Assembly (NCBI GenBank): GCA_045538535.1
Contig: JAZSRN010000068.1
Location: forward strand, 1-32,712
Direction: 5' to 3'
Length of the DNA stretch: 32,712 nucleotides
Origin: RUG14219 sp045538535
GTDB taxonomy: Bacteria > Cyanobacteriota > Vampirovibrionia > Gastranaerophilales > Gastranaerophilaceae
The notes beneath the pieces are model-generated. The model had not been told where the DNA came from and made no database searches. It saw only the letters and a list, made by a program, of their open reading frames with translations. Every line of letters starts with the position of its first letter. Positions within the stretch are counted from its first letter, which is position 1. This document shows, one piece after another, positions 1-8,186 of this stretch. A program made the position numbers and the translations under genes.

Positions 1-47
1 ATAGTAAAAATATAGCAAAAAAATATTTTCAGTAATATTACTATAGT

Positions 48-881
48 ATGAAATTAAGATACATTAGAAGGTTTTATAGTCATATTGATGAAACATCTAA
101 GAATATAAAGTGGCGTCACTTGACTGATACTGAACTTGATAAATCTATGCACCAACCGCAAATAGTTGCTAATTGTTATGATGAAGCAACACGCTATGCT
201 TTGCTTAATTCTGTTCAAGGACGAGCGATGTTAAAGCGTAGGATTTGGATTGAAAATACTAAATCGTCGACTTGTCCGGCATATAAGATTTTGTTCAATA
301 TAAATGGCAAAGAAAAAGCATATAGGGCGACTTTTAAGGATTATTGGGGTAGTTTTAATGCTTTAACGGAAAGATATTGGATAAACGATCACAATAATTA
401 TGCACGTTTGAGTTTAGGGGTAAATGTTGCAATGGCAAAAATGATAAAGGAATTTCCTTTTATGAAGCCGTTTATCTCAAAACTTTATGTACTTGAAGAC
501 ACAAGTGAGTTCAATAAACCTTCAAATGCATTCAAATTGTTTACCGGAAAATCTCCGCTAATAATAGGTGAAAGTAACTTTAACATTAATTTGCTTCCGT
601 ATAAAGAGAAAGTTTTGGAACTTTTAACAAGGTTAAGTCAGAAAAACAAAAAGGATTATAGTTTTGTGGCAATGACTGGGGCATTTCCTATTAGACCTAA
701 GAAATTAGATAATGCAAAAGTTTCCGAAAAAATCTCAAGTTGGCATTGCTTAGCCATAGTAAGGGTTTGTAAAAATAAGCAAATATACTTGAAAAATCCA
801 AGGGAAAAAGGTTTGGCGAAAATGTCATTTGATGATTTTATCAAAAGATTTAAAGGAATTATTGGTTTAGAATATGATTAA
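48..881 (+). CDS. Hypothetical protein, possible papain/calpain-like cysteine protease
   Basis: A 277-residue protein that I do not recognise as a named family. The layout resembles a C1/C2-type cysteine peptidase. Cys43 sits in 'QIVANCYDEATRYALLNS', with Gln36 or Gln38 just upstream as an oxyanion-hole candidate. His233 opens the strand 'HCLAIVRV', and Asn250 follows in 'IYLKNPRE', much like the 'HAYSV...LRNPWG' of calpains. The order Gln-Cys, His, Asn and the spacing fit, but overall similarity is too weak to be sure. There is no signal peptide and no membrane segment. No SD precedes the ATG, and AT-rich -10-like hexamers lie within 10 nt of it. The gene ends at a two-way terminator shared with the convergent gene at 913-1152. 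Function is inferred only from residue layout. Confidence 0.6.
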   Translation: MKLRYIRRFYSHIDETSKNIKWRHLTDTELDKSMHQPQIVANCYDEATRYALLNSVQGRAMLKRRIWIENTKSSTCPAYKILFNINGKEKAYRATFKDYWGSFNALTERYWINDHNNYARLSLGVNVAMAKMIKEFPFMKPFISKLYVLEDTSEFNKPSNAFKLFTGKSPLIIGESNFNINLLPYKEKVLELLTRLSQKNKKDYSFVAMTGAFPIRPKKLDNAKVSEKISSWHCLAIVRVCKNKQIYLKNPREKGLAKMSFDDFIKRFKGIIGLEYD

Positions 882-888
882 TAAAACA

Positions 889-915
889 ATAAAAACCGGA
901 AATTTCCGGTTTTTA
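889..915. terminator. Bidirectional intrinsic terminator
   Basis: A short inverted repeat (AAAACCGGAAA / TTTCCGGTTTT) is flanked by an A-run on one side and a T-run on the other, between two convergent genes. The stop codon of the minus-strand gene lies inside its T-run at 913-915. Confidence 0.8.
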
Positions 916-1152
916 TTGTTCAGATTTAATATATTTAATTCCTAATGATTTAAGTTTTTCTATAACATTTTTTGTCGTATTGCTCAATTTGATTCCTTCG
1001 TTGTTAAACAATGCTGGTATATGTTCTTTTTTTACAATATCCATTACTTCATTGTATAAATATTGATGGCTTTTATTCTGTGCGCATTTTGCTGGTATAG
1101 TTATAGCGCTATATGACCCGCGAAAACTAGTGCCAATTGCTCTGGTATTCAT
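913..1152 (-). CDS. Small hypothetical protein (79 aa)
   Basis: No known family is recognised. The ATG is preceded by a good SD (AAAGGAG, about 6 nt away), which supports it as a real gene. The N-terminus 'IGTSFRGSYSAITIP' has the F-x-G segment seen near an end of other small proteins in this window. From memory this is common in Gastranaerophilales proteins. The rest is predicted alpha-helical and lysine-rich (about residues 28-75), with no signal peptide or transmembrane segment. It is convergent with the gene at 48-881 and shares its terminator. Confidence 0.7.
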   Translation of the reverse strand: MNTRAIGTSFRGSYSAITIPAKCAQNKSHQYLYNEVMDIVKKEHIPALFNNEGIKLSNTTKNVIEKLKSLGIKYIKSEQ

Positions 1153-1379
1153 TTTTTCTCCTTTAAATATTAATTAAGTCGTTGTATAATATGTATTTAT
1201 TACACTTATTATAAACCCGTAAAATTTTTTTTTAACAGATTTTGTTACAAAAATTAAATTAATTAAAGATTTTAATACAAATTTTTAGACTCACGAAGTT
1301 TTTAGAGAATAATTCCTTATAAATTATAAATAGAGACCTATTTTTATTTGTGGTAGTATTTTTATAAGGAGTATTTGTC

Positions 1380-2531
1380 ATGAGTCATACCAATCCCCTT
1401 ATATCTGTATTTATTCCATATTATAACGATGAGAAATTTTTAAAAGAATCCATTGAGTCGGTATTAAATCAAACCTATGAGAATTTTGAGTTAATATTGC
1501 TGAACCATAATAGTCAAGATTCTTCGCGCGAGATAGCACATTCGTATAATGATAAACGAATAAAACATATAGATATGCCGTATAATCTCGGATTGGGTGG
1601 CTCCGGATTATTGACAATCGAGTTTTTAAAAGTTGCGCAAGGCAAGTATACCAAACCTTTTTGTGCGGATGATATAATGTTGCCGGATTGTTTAGAAAAA
1701 CTCGTCAATTATATGGAAAATAATCCGGATAAAGACTTTGCTTTTGGCAATCTTAAATATGTTGATGAATACGGCAACGATTTGGGAGATGATTGGTTTT
1801 CAACAAGAGAAAGGTTTGAGAAAGATTTTACTGAAGCACAATGGTTGAAAACATTAGCGTTAGGGCATAATCCACTACCATACATTGGGGCTATAATAAA
1901 GCGTAGTGTTTTAAATCAAATAACTATTAATACGACTTTTGTTATAATGTTTGATATGTCACTTTGGACGGCGTTATTATGCAAAAAGTGTAAAATCGGA
2001 ATTGTTAACGAAACTGTCTGTAGTTACAGACAGCATACAGAACAAGTATGTTCTGTATGCAAACATATGTTCTCAGCTTCTATGGCCGAATACGAATGGA
2101 CGGCGTATTGGGAGTTATTCTTACAAATTGATGATATTGAGTTGGTCAAAGCTATTTGGTCCGATAGTCCCTTCGTTACTAAACTTACACAAAAAGAGGA
2201 TATTCCGTTTTTTATAGCACACTCTATGCTTAATTTTACCCCGCAACCATTACCTTATGGCTTAATTACAAAACTGTTGGATGATGAAAAAACGCGCTTA
2301 CATTTGCAAGAAACATTTGGATACGGTGTGCGTGAATTACGTCAACAGCTCGTTATAAAAGGTCAAAATAAAAATAAATTTAAAAATTTTAAAGAATGTC
2401 TTTATAACAAAAAGCCTAAAGAACTCTGTCTTTGTGAAGTTATATTCTTATTAATGAAGAAGGGATTCGATTTGTTTAGCCTAAAAACTTGGCAAAAATT
2501 ACTCTCTAAAAAGAAAAAATACACTGTTTGA
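1380..2531 (+). CDS. Family 2 glycosyltransferase (GT-A fold)
   Basis: A 383-residue cytoplasmic glycosyltransferase that probably transfers a nucleotide-activated sugar to an envelope glycan; donor and acceptor are unknown. The N-terminal GT2 signature is clear: 'PLISVFIPYYNDEKFLKESIESVLNQTYENFELIL' (split here at residues 6-40), then a metal-binding DD in 'FCADDIMLP' at residues 97-98. The usual 'DDGSxD' nucleotide-binding motif is replaced by 'NHNSQDSS' at 42-49, so the first acidic residue is missing, which is unusual. The C-terminal 100 residues are lysine-rich without a membrane anchor. SD 'AAGGAG' lies 9 nt before the ATG. The gene stands alone between two intergenic spacers, not inside a long glycan cluster. 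Confidence 0.88.
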   Translation: MSHTNPLISVFIPYYNDEKFLKESIESVLNQTYENFELILLNHNSQDSSREIAHSYNDKRIKHIDMPYNLGLGGSGLLTIEFLKVAQGKYTKPFCADDIMLPDCLEKLVNYMENNPDKDFAFGNLKYVDEYGNDLGDDWFSTRERFEKDFTEAQWLKTLALGHNPLPYIGAIIKRSVLNQITINTTFVIMFDMSLWTALLCKKCKIGIVNETVCSYRQHTEQVCSVCKHMFSASMAEYEWTAYWELFLQIDDIELVKAIWSDSPFVTKLTQKEDIPFFIAHSMLNFTPQPLPYGLITKLLDDEKTRLHLQETFGYGVRELRQQLVIKGQNKNKFKNFKECLYNKKPKELCLCEVIFLLMKKGFDLFSLKTWQKLLSKKKKYTV

Positions 2532-2588
2532 TTAATTTGTTTTAATCAATCTTATGCCTTTGTGTAATGTATTAGTCTCAAAAAGCAT

Positions 2589-2610
2589 TTATTCTAAATT
2601 CGTAGAATAA
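2589..2610. repeat. Perfect 8-bp inverted repeat just upstream of the cupin SD
   Basis: TTATTCTA at 2589-2596 and TAGAATAA at 2603-2610, with a 6-nt loop, abut the SD AAGGAG at 2611-2616. No T-tract follows, so it is not a classical terminator. It could be an operator or an mRNA hairpin affecting ribosome access. Confidence 0.5.
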
Positions 2611-2622
2611 AAGGAGATTAAT

Positions 2623-2928
2623 ATGTTTTACAATGTTTTAAAAGCTAAAGATTTAGTTGATGTCAAAGATGCACCGATGGATAAAAGAATTTTAATGGAA
2701 TGCGGTGATAAATCCTTAAACCTTATTGCACTAAAAAAACACGAAATAATGGATAATCATATTTCAATTTGTGATGCTGCTATTTATGTTTTAGAGGGTG
2801 AAATTGAAGCACATTTTGAAGCAGAAAAATTCAAAATCAATAAAGGTGAAATTTTAATGTTTAAAAAAGATGATGAACACAAGGTTTTAGCTCTCAAAGA
2901 TTCAAAATTCTTTGTAATAAAAATTTAA
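2623..2928 (+). CDS. Small cupin-domain protein
   Basis: A 101-residue single-domain cupin. The core reads 'HISICDAAIYVLEGEIEAHFEAEKFKINKGEILMFKKDDEH' (residues about 46-87; motif pieces split by length). It has the 'VLEGEIEAHF' and 'GEILMFKKDDEH' strand-turn pattern of cupin motifs 1 and 2. Few of the canonical metal-binding His residues are present (His46, His64 and His87 are candidates), so metal binding and enzymatic activity are uncertain. Proteins of this size often act as small-molecule sensors or as sugar or oxygen-related accessory proteins. SD 'AAAGGAG' is 6 nt before the ATG, and a strong terminator follows, so the gene is monocistronic. Confidence 0.8.
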   Translation: MFYNVLKAKDLVDVKDAPMDKRILMECGDKSLNLIALKKHEIMDNHISICDAAIYVLEGEIEAHFEAEKFKINKGEILMFKKDDEHKVLALKDSKFFVIKI

Positions 2929-2942
2929 ACCCTATACACAAT

Positions 2943-2984
2943 AAAGGAGCAAAGCGCTACATTTGTAGCGCTTCGCTCTTTGTA
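2943..2984 (+). terminator. Intrinsic terminator after the cupin gene
   Basis: A long hairpin has AGCGCTACA pairing perfectly with TGTAGCGCT around a short loop. It is extended outward by an imperfect AAGGAGC/GCTCTTT pairing and followed by T-rich sequence. It is GC-rich against the local background. Confidence 0.75.
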
Positions 2985-3019
2985 TATATATAATCTTTTG
3001 TAAACTTTATATAATACTT

Positions 3020-3048
3020 TTGTTTTTATCGGGATTATAGTCTATAAT
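3020..3048 (+). promoter_or_regulatory. Sigma70-type promoter for dapL
   Basis: TTGTTT (3020-3025), a 17-bp spacer and TATAAT (3043-3048). The predicted start is near 3055, giving a roughly 30-nt leader with SD GAGGAG before the dapL ATG. Confidence 0.65.
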
Positions 3049-3085
3049 GGTTAACACGAAGATATGTAGAGAAGAGGAGTTATAG

Positions 3086-4276
3086 ATGAAAATCAATAAA
3101 AATTATTTAAATTTAGAGGCAAGTTATCTTTTTTCAACTATCGCAAACAAGGTAAAAGCTTATTGTGAAGCTAATCCGGAAAAAACAATTATTAGATTAG
3201 GCATTGGAGATGTGACGTTGCCTTTATGTAAAGATGTGGTTAAGGCAATGGGGCAAGCGGTTGAAGAGATGGGGGTTCAAGAAACCTTTAAAGGTTACGG
3301 GCCTGAACAAGGATATGATTTTTTGAAATCAGCTATTAAAGATTACTATTTGTCGCATAATGTTAGCCTTGATGTGGATGAAATTTTTATAAGTGACGGC
3401 GCCAAGAGTGATTTGGGTAATATTCTTGACTTGTTTGATACTGATAATGTTGTATTGGTTCAAGATCCGGTTTATCCGGTTTATGTTGACACAAATATTA
3501 TGGCCGGCAGAAAAGTTCTTTTCTTAAATTCCAATGAAGAAAACGGCTTTTTGGCAATGCCGGATAAAAACGTAAAGGCGGATATTATTTACCTTTGCTC
3601 ACCAAACAACCCTACCGGTGCGGTTTATAATAAAGAACAATTAAAAATCTGGGTTGATTATGCAAAATTGAATAATGCGATTATTCTTTTTGATTCAGCT
3701 TATGAAGCTTTCATATCTGATGAAACATTGCCTCGAAGCATTTATGAAATTGAAGGCGCAAAAGATTGTGCAATCGAGTTTTGTTCGTTCTCAAAAACGG
3801 CAGGATTTACCGGAACAAGATGTGGTTACACTATTGTTCCAAAAGCCATCGTTTCAGAGGGAGTTACGCTCAACAAGTTGTGGTTAAGACGCCAAACAAC
3901 AAAATTTAACGGCGTACCTTATATTGTTCAAAAGGGTGCTGCAGCTGTATTTAGCGAAAACGGACAAAAAGAAATTATGGAAAATATTTCATATTACAAA
4001 GAAAATGCCAAAATTATTACAGATGCATTAGATAAACTCGGAATTTGGTATACCGGCGGTAAAAACTCGCCTTACATTTGGTTAAAATGCCCTAGTAATA
4101 TGAAATCTTGGGAATTTTTCGATTATTTACTTGAAAATGTCCAAATCGTCGGAACTCCCGGTGCCGGTTTTGGTAAAAATGGCGAAGGATATTTTAGGTT
4201 AACTTCGTTTGGAAGTCGGGAAAACACAAAACTTGCAATGGAAAGATTGTTAAACCACTTTTTATCAGTTAAATAA
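3086..4276 (+). CDS. dapL: LL-diaminopimelate aminotransferase
   Basis: A PLP-dependent class I/II aminotransferase converting tetrahydrodipicolinate directly to LL-diaminopimelate with glutamate as amino donor. This is the one-step lysine/peptidoglycan route used by cyanobacteria, plants and Chlamydiae. The DapL hallmarks are present: 'RLGIGDVTLPLC' (37-48), 'FKGYGPEQGY' (68-77), 'SPNNPTGAVY' (172-181, Asn174), 'DSAYEAF' (203-209) and the PLP lysine Lys237 in 'SFSKTAGFTGTRCGY'. At 396 residues it is close to the family's usual length of about 410. SD GAGGAG precedes the ATG, and a good promoter lies at 3020-3048. It is 25 bp upstream of the SLH gene with no terminator between, so the two are probably co-transcribed. 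Confidence 0.96.
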   Translation: MKINKNYLNLEASYLFSTIANKVKAYCEANPEKTIIRLGIGDVTLPLCKDVVKAMGQAVEEMGVQETFKGYGPEQGYDFLKSAIKDYYLSHNVSLDVDEIFISDGAKSDLGNILDLFDTDNVVLVQDPVYPVYVDTNIMAGRKVLFLNSNEENGFLAMPDKNVKADIIYLCSPNNPTGAVYNKEQLKIWVDYAKLNNAIILFDSAYEAFISDETLPRSIYEIEGAKDCAIEFCSFSKTAGFTGTRCGYTIVPKAIVSEGVTLNKLWLRRQTTKFNGVPYIVQKGAAAVFSENGQKEIMENISYYKENAKIITDALDKLGIWYTGGKNSPYIWLKCPSNMKSWEFFDYLLENVQIVGTPGAGFGKNGEGYFRLTSFGSRENTKLAMERLLNHFLSVK

Positions 4277-4301
4277 ATTTATTAATATAGGAGAAGAATG
4301 T

Positions 4302-5447
4302 ATGAAAAATTTAAAGAAAGGTTTGTTAACGTTAGCAATAGCTGCATTAACTATTACTCCGGCATTGGCCTATCCGGATGTAGCAGAAACTCACTGGGCT
4401 GCAGCACAAATCAAAGAATTGTCCGAAAAGGGTGTTATTGTTGGATATCCGGATGGAACATTTCAACCTGATGAAAATGTTACAAGAGCGGAATTTGCAT
4501 CAATGGCAATTCGCGCGTTAGGTCAAGAACACGCTCAAGTTGCGCAACCGGTAAATTTTACTGATATTGACGAAACTTTTTGGGCTTATGATTCAATCCA
4601 AAAATCGTTATATTTTGATTTGATTTCTTGCCCAGCTGAAGGCCAACCTTTTAGACCGGACGATTCAGTTTCGCGCGCAGAATCAATGTCAGTTGCAGTA
4701 AATGCATTGACTACAGAACAAATTAGCGTTCAAAAAGCTAAGGATGTTTTATCAAAAAAATACGCAGATGTTTCACAAGTTCCGGAATGGTTTATTATTC
4801 CAGCCGGTAAAGCTGAAATTTTAGATATGTTGGTTGTTATTCCTTCTGATAAACAAAAAAATATTGAAGCTGACAGACCGGCAACAAGAGCAGAAGTGAC
4901 CGCTATTTTATACAACATGATGGAACAAGCGAAATTAAATCCGAATGCAAAACTTGCCGAAGCAATGAGAAAGAAAACCGGTGAAGGTTTTGTTATAGAA
5001 AACGCAACCGTTCAAGGTTCATACGGAACAATTCCTGCCGGTACGGTTGTGCCTGTATCATTGGTCAAATACGCAAGTTCACAAACTTCTTTGCCGGGTG
5101 AACTTTATGTCGCTCAAGCTGCACAAAATTTTGTTACTAAAGAAAAATTTATTCTTGTTCGTCAAGGTGCGCTATTAAGGGGGCAAATGTTAGATGTTCG
5201 CAAAGGTAAATGGTTTGTTCGCAACGGCGTTCTTGTGCTTGATAATGCGTTAATTACAACTACAAATGACCAAACTACACATTTCAGTGGTGTTATTGAA
5301 GTTAGCAAAAACAGAAACTGGTTCATGAAGTTTGTTAGAGCTGTATTCAAAGGTGAAAAACTTGAAGTCCAACAAGCAGGAACCGTTTATTTAAAACTAC
5401 TAAAACCAATAAAAGTCGATTTGACAAACGGTTGGATTTTAGAGTAA
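4302..5447 (+). CDS. Secreted SLH-domain envelope protein
   Basis: A 381-residue exported protein. A signal peptide (basic residues 2-6, hydrophobic 7-20) ends in 'TPALA', with predicted cleavage after Ala23. Three S-layer-homology repeats follow at about 24-73 ('GVIVGYPDGTFQPDENVTRAEFASM'; read in parts), 86-135 ('PFRPDDSVSRAESMSVAV') and a more divergent one at 154-207 ('RPATRAEVTAILYNMM'). SLH domains bind peptidoglycan or its secondary polymers. The C-terminal 160 residues look beta-rich ('GTIPAGTVVPVSLVKY', 'ILVRQGALLRGQML') and are far too short for an OprB-type porin barrel. SD AGGAG is present. The gene follows dapL closely and ends at a strong terminator. It is probably a wall-to-outer-membrane linker or periplasmic factor. 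Confidence 0.88.
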   Translation: MKNLKKGLLTLAIAALTITPALAYPDVAETHWAAAQIKELSEKGVIVGYPDGTFQPDENVTRAEFASMAIRALGQEHAQVAQPVNFTDIDETFWAYDSIQKSLYFDLISCPAEGQPFRPDDSVSRAESMSVAVNALTTEQISVQKAKDVLSKKYADVSQVPEWFIIPAGKAEILDMLVVIPSDKQKNIEADRPATRAEVTAILYNMMEQAKLNPNAKLAEAMRKKTGEGFVIENATVQGSYGTIPAGTVVPVSLVKYASSQTSLPGELYVAQAAQNFVTKEKFILVRQGALLRGQMLDVRKGKWFVRNGVLVLDNALITTTNDQTTHFSGVIEVSKNRNWFMKFVRAVFKGEKLEVQQAGTVYLKLLKPIKVDLTNGWILE

Positions 5448-5461
5448 AAATTGTATTTTAA

Positions 5462-5499
5462 AAAAGAGGTGAAGGTAATACCCTTCACCTCTTTTTTTT
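5462..5499. terminator. Strong bidirectional intrinsic terminator
   Basis: AAAAGAGGTGAAGG pairs with CCTTCACCTCTTTT around a short loop and is flanked by runs of A and T, so it works in both directions. It separates the convergent SLH gene and the LuxR-type HTH gene. Confidence 0.92.
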
Positions 5500-5725
5500 A
5501 GTTTCGTAGACTTTTCGTTAGATTGTTTGCACCTATAATATATGCAACTTGCGCTCTGTTTTTGGCAGAAAACTTTTCCAAAATGTTTGACATGTGAATT
5601 TTAATGCAACTTTCGCTACAGCCAAGTTTTTCGCCAATTTTTGGGTTGGAATAACCTTGGATTACATATATAAGTATTCGTTTTTCTGTTTTTGAGAGTT
5701 TTATGGTGTTGTAATCGATTGTCAT
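5498..5725 (-). CDS. Stand-alone LuxR/GerE-type HTH protein (75 aa)
   Basis: This is essentially only a LuxR-type DNA-binding domain: 'LSKTEKRILIYVIQGYSNPKIG' (in pieces), 'KLGCSESCIKIHMSNILEKF' and 'AKNRAQVAYI', the four-helix GerE pattern. There is no receiver or ligand domain. The longer reading frame to 5785 would need a TTG codon and no SD. The ATG at 5723-5725 has SD AAGGA about 10 nt upstream, so I use it; it lies 13 nt after the stop of the glycosyltransferase gene. It is the last gene of a GT9-GT4 operon, which suggests feedback control of surface glycan synthesis or a regulator released by that operon. Target and signal are unknown. Confidence 0.85.
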   Translation of the reverse strand: MTIDYNTIKLSKTEKRILIYVIQGYSNPKIGEKLGCSESCIKIHMSNILEKFSAKNRAQVAYIIGANNLTKSLRN

Positions 5726-5738
5726 AATTTTGTTGTCC

Positions 5739-7106
5739 TTATTTAAATATTTTAGCTGTAAATTTTTCAAAGGTGTTTTCTTCAATGAAATTTTTGCAAT
5801 TGTTTTTGAGTCTTATAATTTCATTTTTATTTTGTAATAATTTTTGAATTGTTTGTACCGATTCTTGGATTTCTTTTGTATTTTGTACTGTTTTTATACA
5901 ACCCCAATCTTCTTCCAGATTCTTAAAATAGGACATTGAACCGGTAAGGATTGGTATTTCTGCGTATATCAACTGATTAATTGCTCCGGATGCATAATTT
6001 AATTTGGAACTGCATAAATAAAGTGCTATATCGACCGATTTTATGTAAGTAGGTATTTCTTCCATAGGAAGAAATCCGGTGATTATAACCCTATTATCTA
6101 ATTTATTCTGTCTAATATATTTTTGAAGTTTATCAATAAATTTGCTTTCATCCTTTGGATGTTTTCCACCTACTATGAGGTATTTAAAATTGTTTGGAAA
6201 ATGTTTTAGGATTTTTAGGGTTGTTAAAATGCCTTTGTCTGGAGTAATAAAGCCAAAACTGCCTAATATTATATCGTTTTTTTTGTAGCCTAACTCATTT
6301 TTTAATTTTTTTATTTTTAGTTCGTCAACTATATAATTTTGTGTTGGAATCGGGTGTGGTAAATACATACAATTTTTATATTTAAGATCGTATCTTTCCA
6401 GACAGTCTTGCATTTTTTTGTTCATCGTCACCAATTGGATTGATTTTTCTTTTAACAACCTAAAAAATGGTGCTTGTGTTATTTTAATTTCGGGGTTATC
6501 ATTCAAAAAAGGTTGGATGACAAGATTAAAATCAGAATGCCACACAATTTTTATTTTTTTGTTTTTTTTGATTAGTTTTTCAATAAAATAATCTAAAAAA
6601 ACAAGAGAACTTGTAATGTGATTATAATTGTATTGGTACCCGTAACAATGTTTGCGTTTCAAAGTTCTGTGTTTCCAATATGTATTTTCACAAGTCCAGA
6701 ATGCATATTCATGTTGGATTGAAATTATGTCAAAATTTTCAGCTTGAGCAATTATTTTATCTAAATAAAAAAAGAATAAATTGATGTCTTTTAATGCTTT
6801 AAAATTTACCGGAATTACGGAGTTTGAGTAAACAGAGTTGTTGTTTATTCCGTTAATATAATCATCTAAAAATGTTGCAATGCCGCATTTTTCTTTGTAC
6901 GTGCTAAGATGTAATATTTTTTCAGTTCCGTTTTTGTTTATTTCGATAATTTTGAAAGCTTTTTCTAATTCATTTTTGTTTTTTAAATAAGTACATTTAG
7001 GCATAGTGTGTAAATATTTACTACGGATATCTTTGCGGATATTTTTATTTATAGAAAAGTTTGATACTATATTTATAAATTTTTTTTTAATATATAGTTT
7101 ATTCAT
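5739..7106 (-). CDS. GT4-like (GT-B fold) glycosyltransferase
   Basis: A 455-residue glycosyltransferase group 1 protein. The N-terminal about 85 residues are lysine/asparagine-rich and unassigned. The GT-B N-domain starts around 'KILHLSTYKEKCGIATFLDDYI' (pieces) and contains 'ISIQHEYAFW'. The C-domain holds 'LGSFGFITPDKGI', 'YLIVGGKHP', 'RVIITGFLPMEEIPTYIKSVD' (pieces) and the donor-site segment 'GAINQLIYAEIPILTGS'. Nucleotide-sugar and acceptor are unknown, and the enzyme is presumably cytoplasmic. The ATG overlaps the stop of the upstream heptosyltransferase gene by 8 bp. SD GGAGGA lies about 14 nt away, so translation is probably coupled. It is followed 13 nt later by the LuxR-type gene. 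Confidence 0.87.
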   Translation of the reverse strand: MNKLYIKKKFINIVSNFSINKNIRKDIRSKYLHTMPKCTYLKNKNELEKAFKIIEINKNGTEKILHLSTYKEKCGIATFLDDYINGINNNSVYSNSVIPVNFKALKDINLFFFYLDKIIAQAENFDIISIQHEYAFWTCENTYWKHRTLKRKHCYGYQYNYNHITSSLVFLDYFIEKLIKKNKKIKIVWHSDFNLVIQPFLNDNPEIKITQAPFFRLLKEKSIQLVTMNKKMQDCLERYDLKYKNCMYLPHPIPTQNYIVDELKIKKLKNELGYKKNDIILGSFGFITPDKGILTTLKILKHFPNNFKYLIVGGKHPKDESKFIDKLQKYIRQNKLDNRVIITGFLPMEEIPTYIKSVDIALYLCSSKLNYASGAINQLIYAEIPILTGSMSYFKNLEEDWGCIKTVQNTKEIQESVQTIQKLLQNKNEIIRLKNNCKNFIEENTFEKFTAKIFK

Positions 7107-8115
7107 TTTTGTTTATGGTTCCTCCTATAATTTCTTCTAACTTTTCAATAACAAACGAAGGTTGTAATTCGAGCATACAAAGGGCTATTTTATTTTTACA
7201 CTTGTTATTTCCATTGGTTTGCAATAGGCATGGTGAGCATTCAAAATGTTTGGATAGAATAATACATTTATCGTTTCGGGGTTGCCATCTTATTAACGAG
7301 GTTGGTCCATGTAGCAGTATTGAAGTTTTTTTTAATGCAGCGGCAATATGTATTATTCCGGAGTCCACGCCGATTATTAAATCACAATTTTTTGCCAGAG
7401 CCATTGTTTCGGTTACACTTAGGTGACCAGAAGTATTTATGGGTTTTATTTTGAGTTCTTCAAGTTGGGTAAGCAATAGTTCATAGCCTTCAATATCTTT
7501 TTTCCCTCCGGCAAAATATACTTGAGCGTGTTGTTTGTCTGAAAGATAGGTTATTAGCTCTACCCAATACTCATCAATCCAATTTTTTTGAGGGAAACGA
7601 CTATATGCTTGAATTAATATTTTTAGTTTGTTGGTATTACCGTACAATTCTTTAATTTTGTTTTCGTCACTATCTTTTATCCATAATTCGGTGGTATCGT
7701 TTTCGACACCTATGCCAGTAAGTTTTAATAAATCAAGATAGCAATCAATTTCATTGCGATCTTCATTGTAAGGCGATTTGTGGGTTAAAAATTTATTTCG
7801 CCGAATATCAAATCCTATCCGGTTTTTAACTCTTGCCCAAAATGCAACTTTTGTAAAAAAGTTATCATTTTTTAGAAAGTATACGGTATCATATTGGCGA
7901 AAAAGTTTTATGTAATAAAATAAACTTTTATATTTACCTTTAATATAGTGAATATTGTTTATGTAAGGACAGTTTTGCATCACATTAGCTGCGATGTCGT
8001 CTACCAGAATATCGATTGTTGATGCGGGTAAATTTTTCCTCAATTCTCTGTAAAATGCGCTGGCAAAGATAGAATCTCCGATTGTTCCATAGCGTATTGT
8101 CAGTATTTTTTGCAT
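7099..8115 (-). CDS. GT9 heptosyltransferase-like glycosyltransferase
   Basis: A 338-residue GT-B enzyme of the ADP-heptose:LPS heptosyltransferase family, which adds heptose (or a related sugar) to lipopolysaccharide core at the inner-membrane cytoplasmic face. The N-terminus 'KILTIRYGTIGDSIFASAFYREL' (pieces) is the classic GT9 start. The C-domain has 'IQAYSRFPQKNW', 'VYFAGGKKD', 'TMALAKNCDLIIGVDSGIIHIAAAL' (pieces, with the conserved D-S-G-xx-H) and 'LLHGPTSLIRWQPRN'. A cysteine cluster near 290-315 ('FECSPCLL...CKNKIALCM') matches the late Cys set of this family. It is first gene of the minus-strand operon, with SD GAGGA about 11 nt before the ATG. Its presence argues for an LPS-type outer membrane. 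Confidence 0.92.
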   Translation of the reverse strand: MQKILTIRYGTIGDSIFASAFYRELRKNLPASTIDILVDDIAANVMQNCPYINNIHYIKGKYKSLFYYIKLFRQYDTVYFLKNDNFFTKVAFWARVKNRIGFDIRRNKFLTHKSPYNEDRNEIDCYLDLLKLTGIGVENDTTELWIKDSDENKIKELYGNTNKLKILIQAYSRFPQKNWIDEYWVELITYLSDKQHAQVYFAGGKKDIEGYELLLTQLEELKIKPINTSGHLSVTETMALAKNCDLIIGVDSGIIHIAAALKKTSILLHGPTSLIRWQPRNDKCIILSKHFECSPCLLQTNGNNKCKNKIALCMLELQPSFVIEKLEEIIGGTINKNE

Positions 8116-8186
8116 ATTCTTTCGATTCCTCGTTTCTTATTTGTAATGAAAATCTTTTAATTAAGATATATCATAAAAAGATTTAA

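Noticed and set aside
5726..5785. Longer LuxR-type protein from a TTG at 5785
   Set aside because: It would overlap the GT gene by 47 bp with no SD, whereas ATG 5725 has AAGGA.
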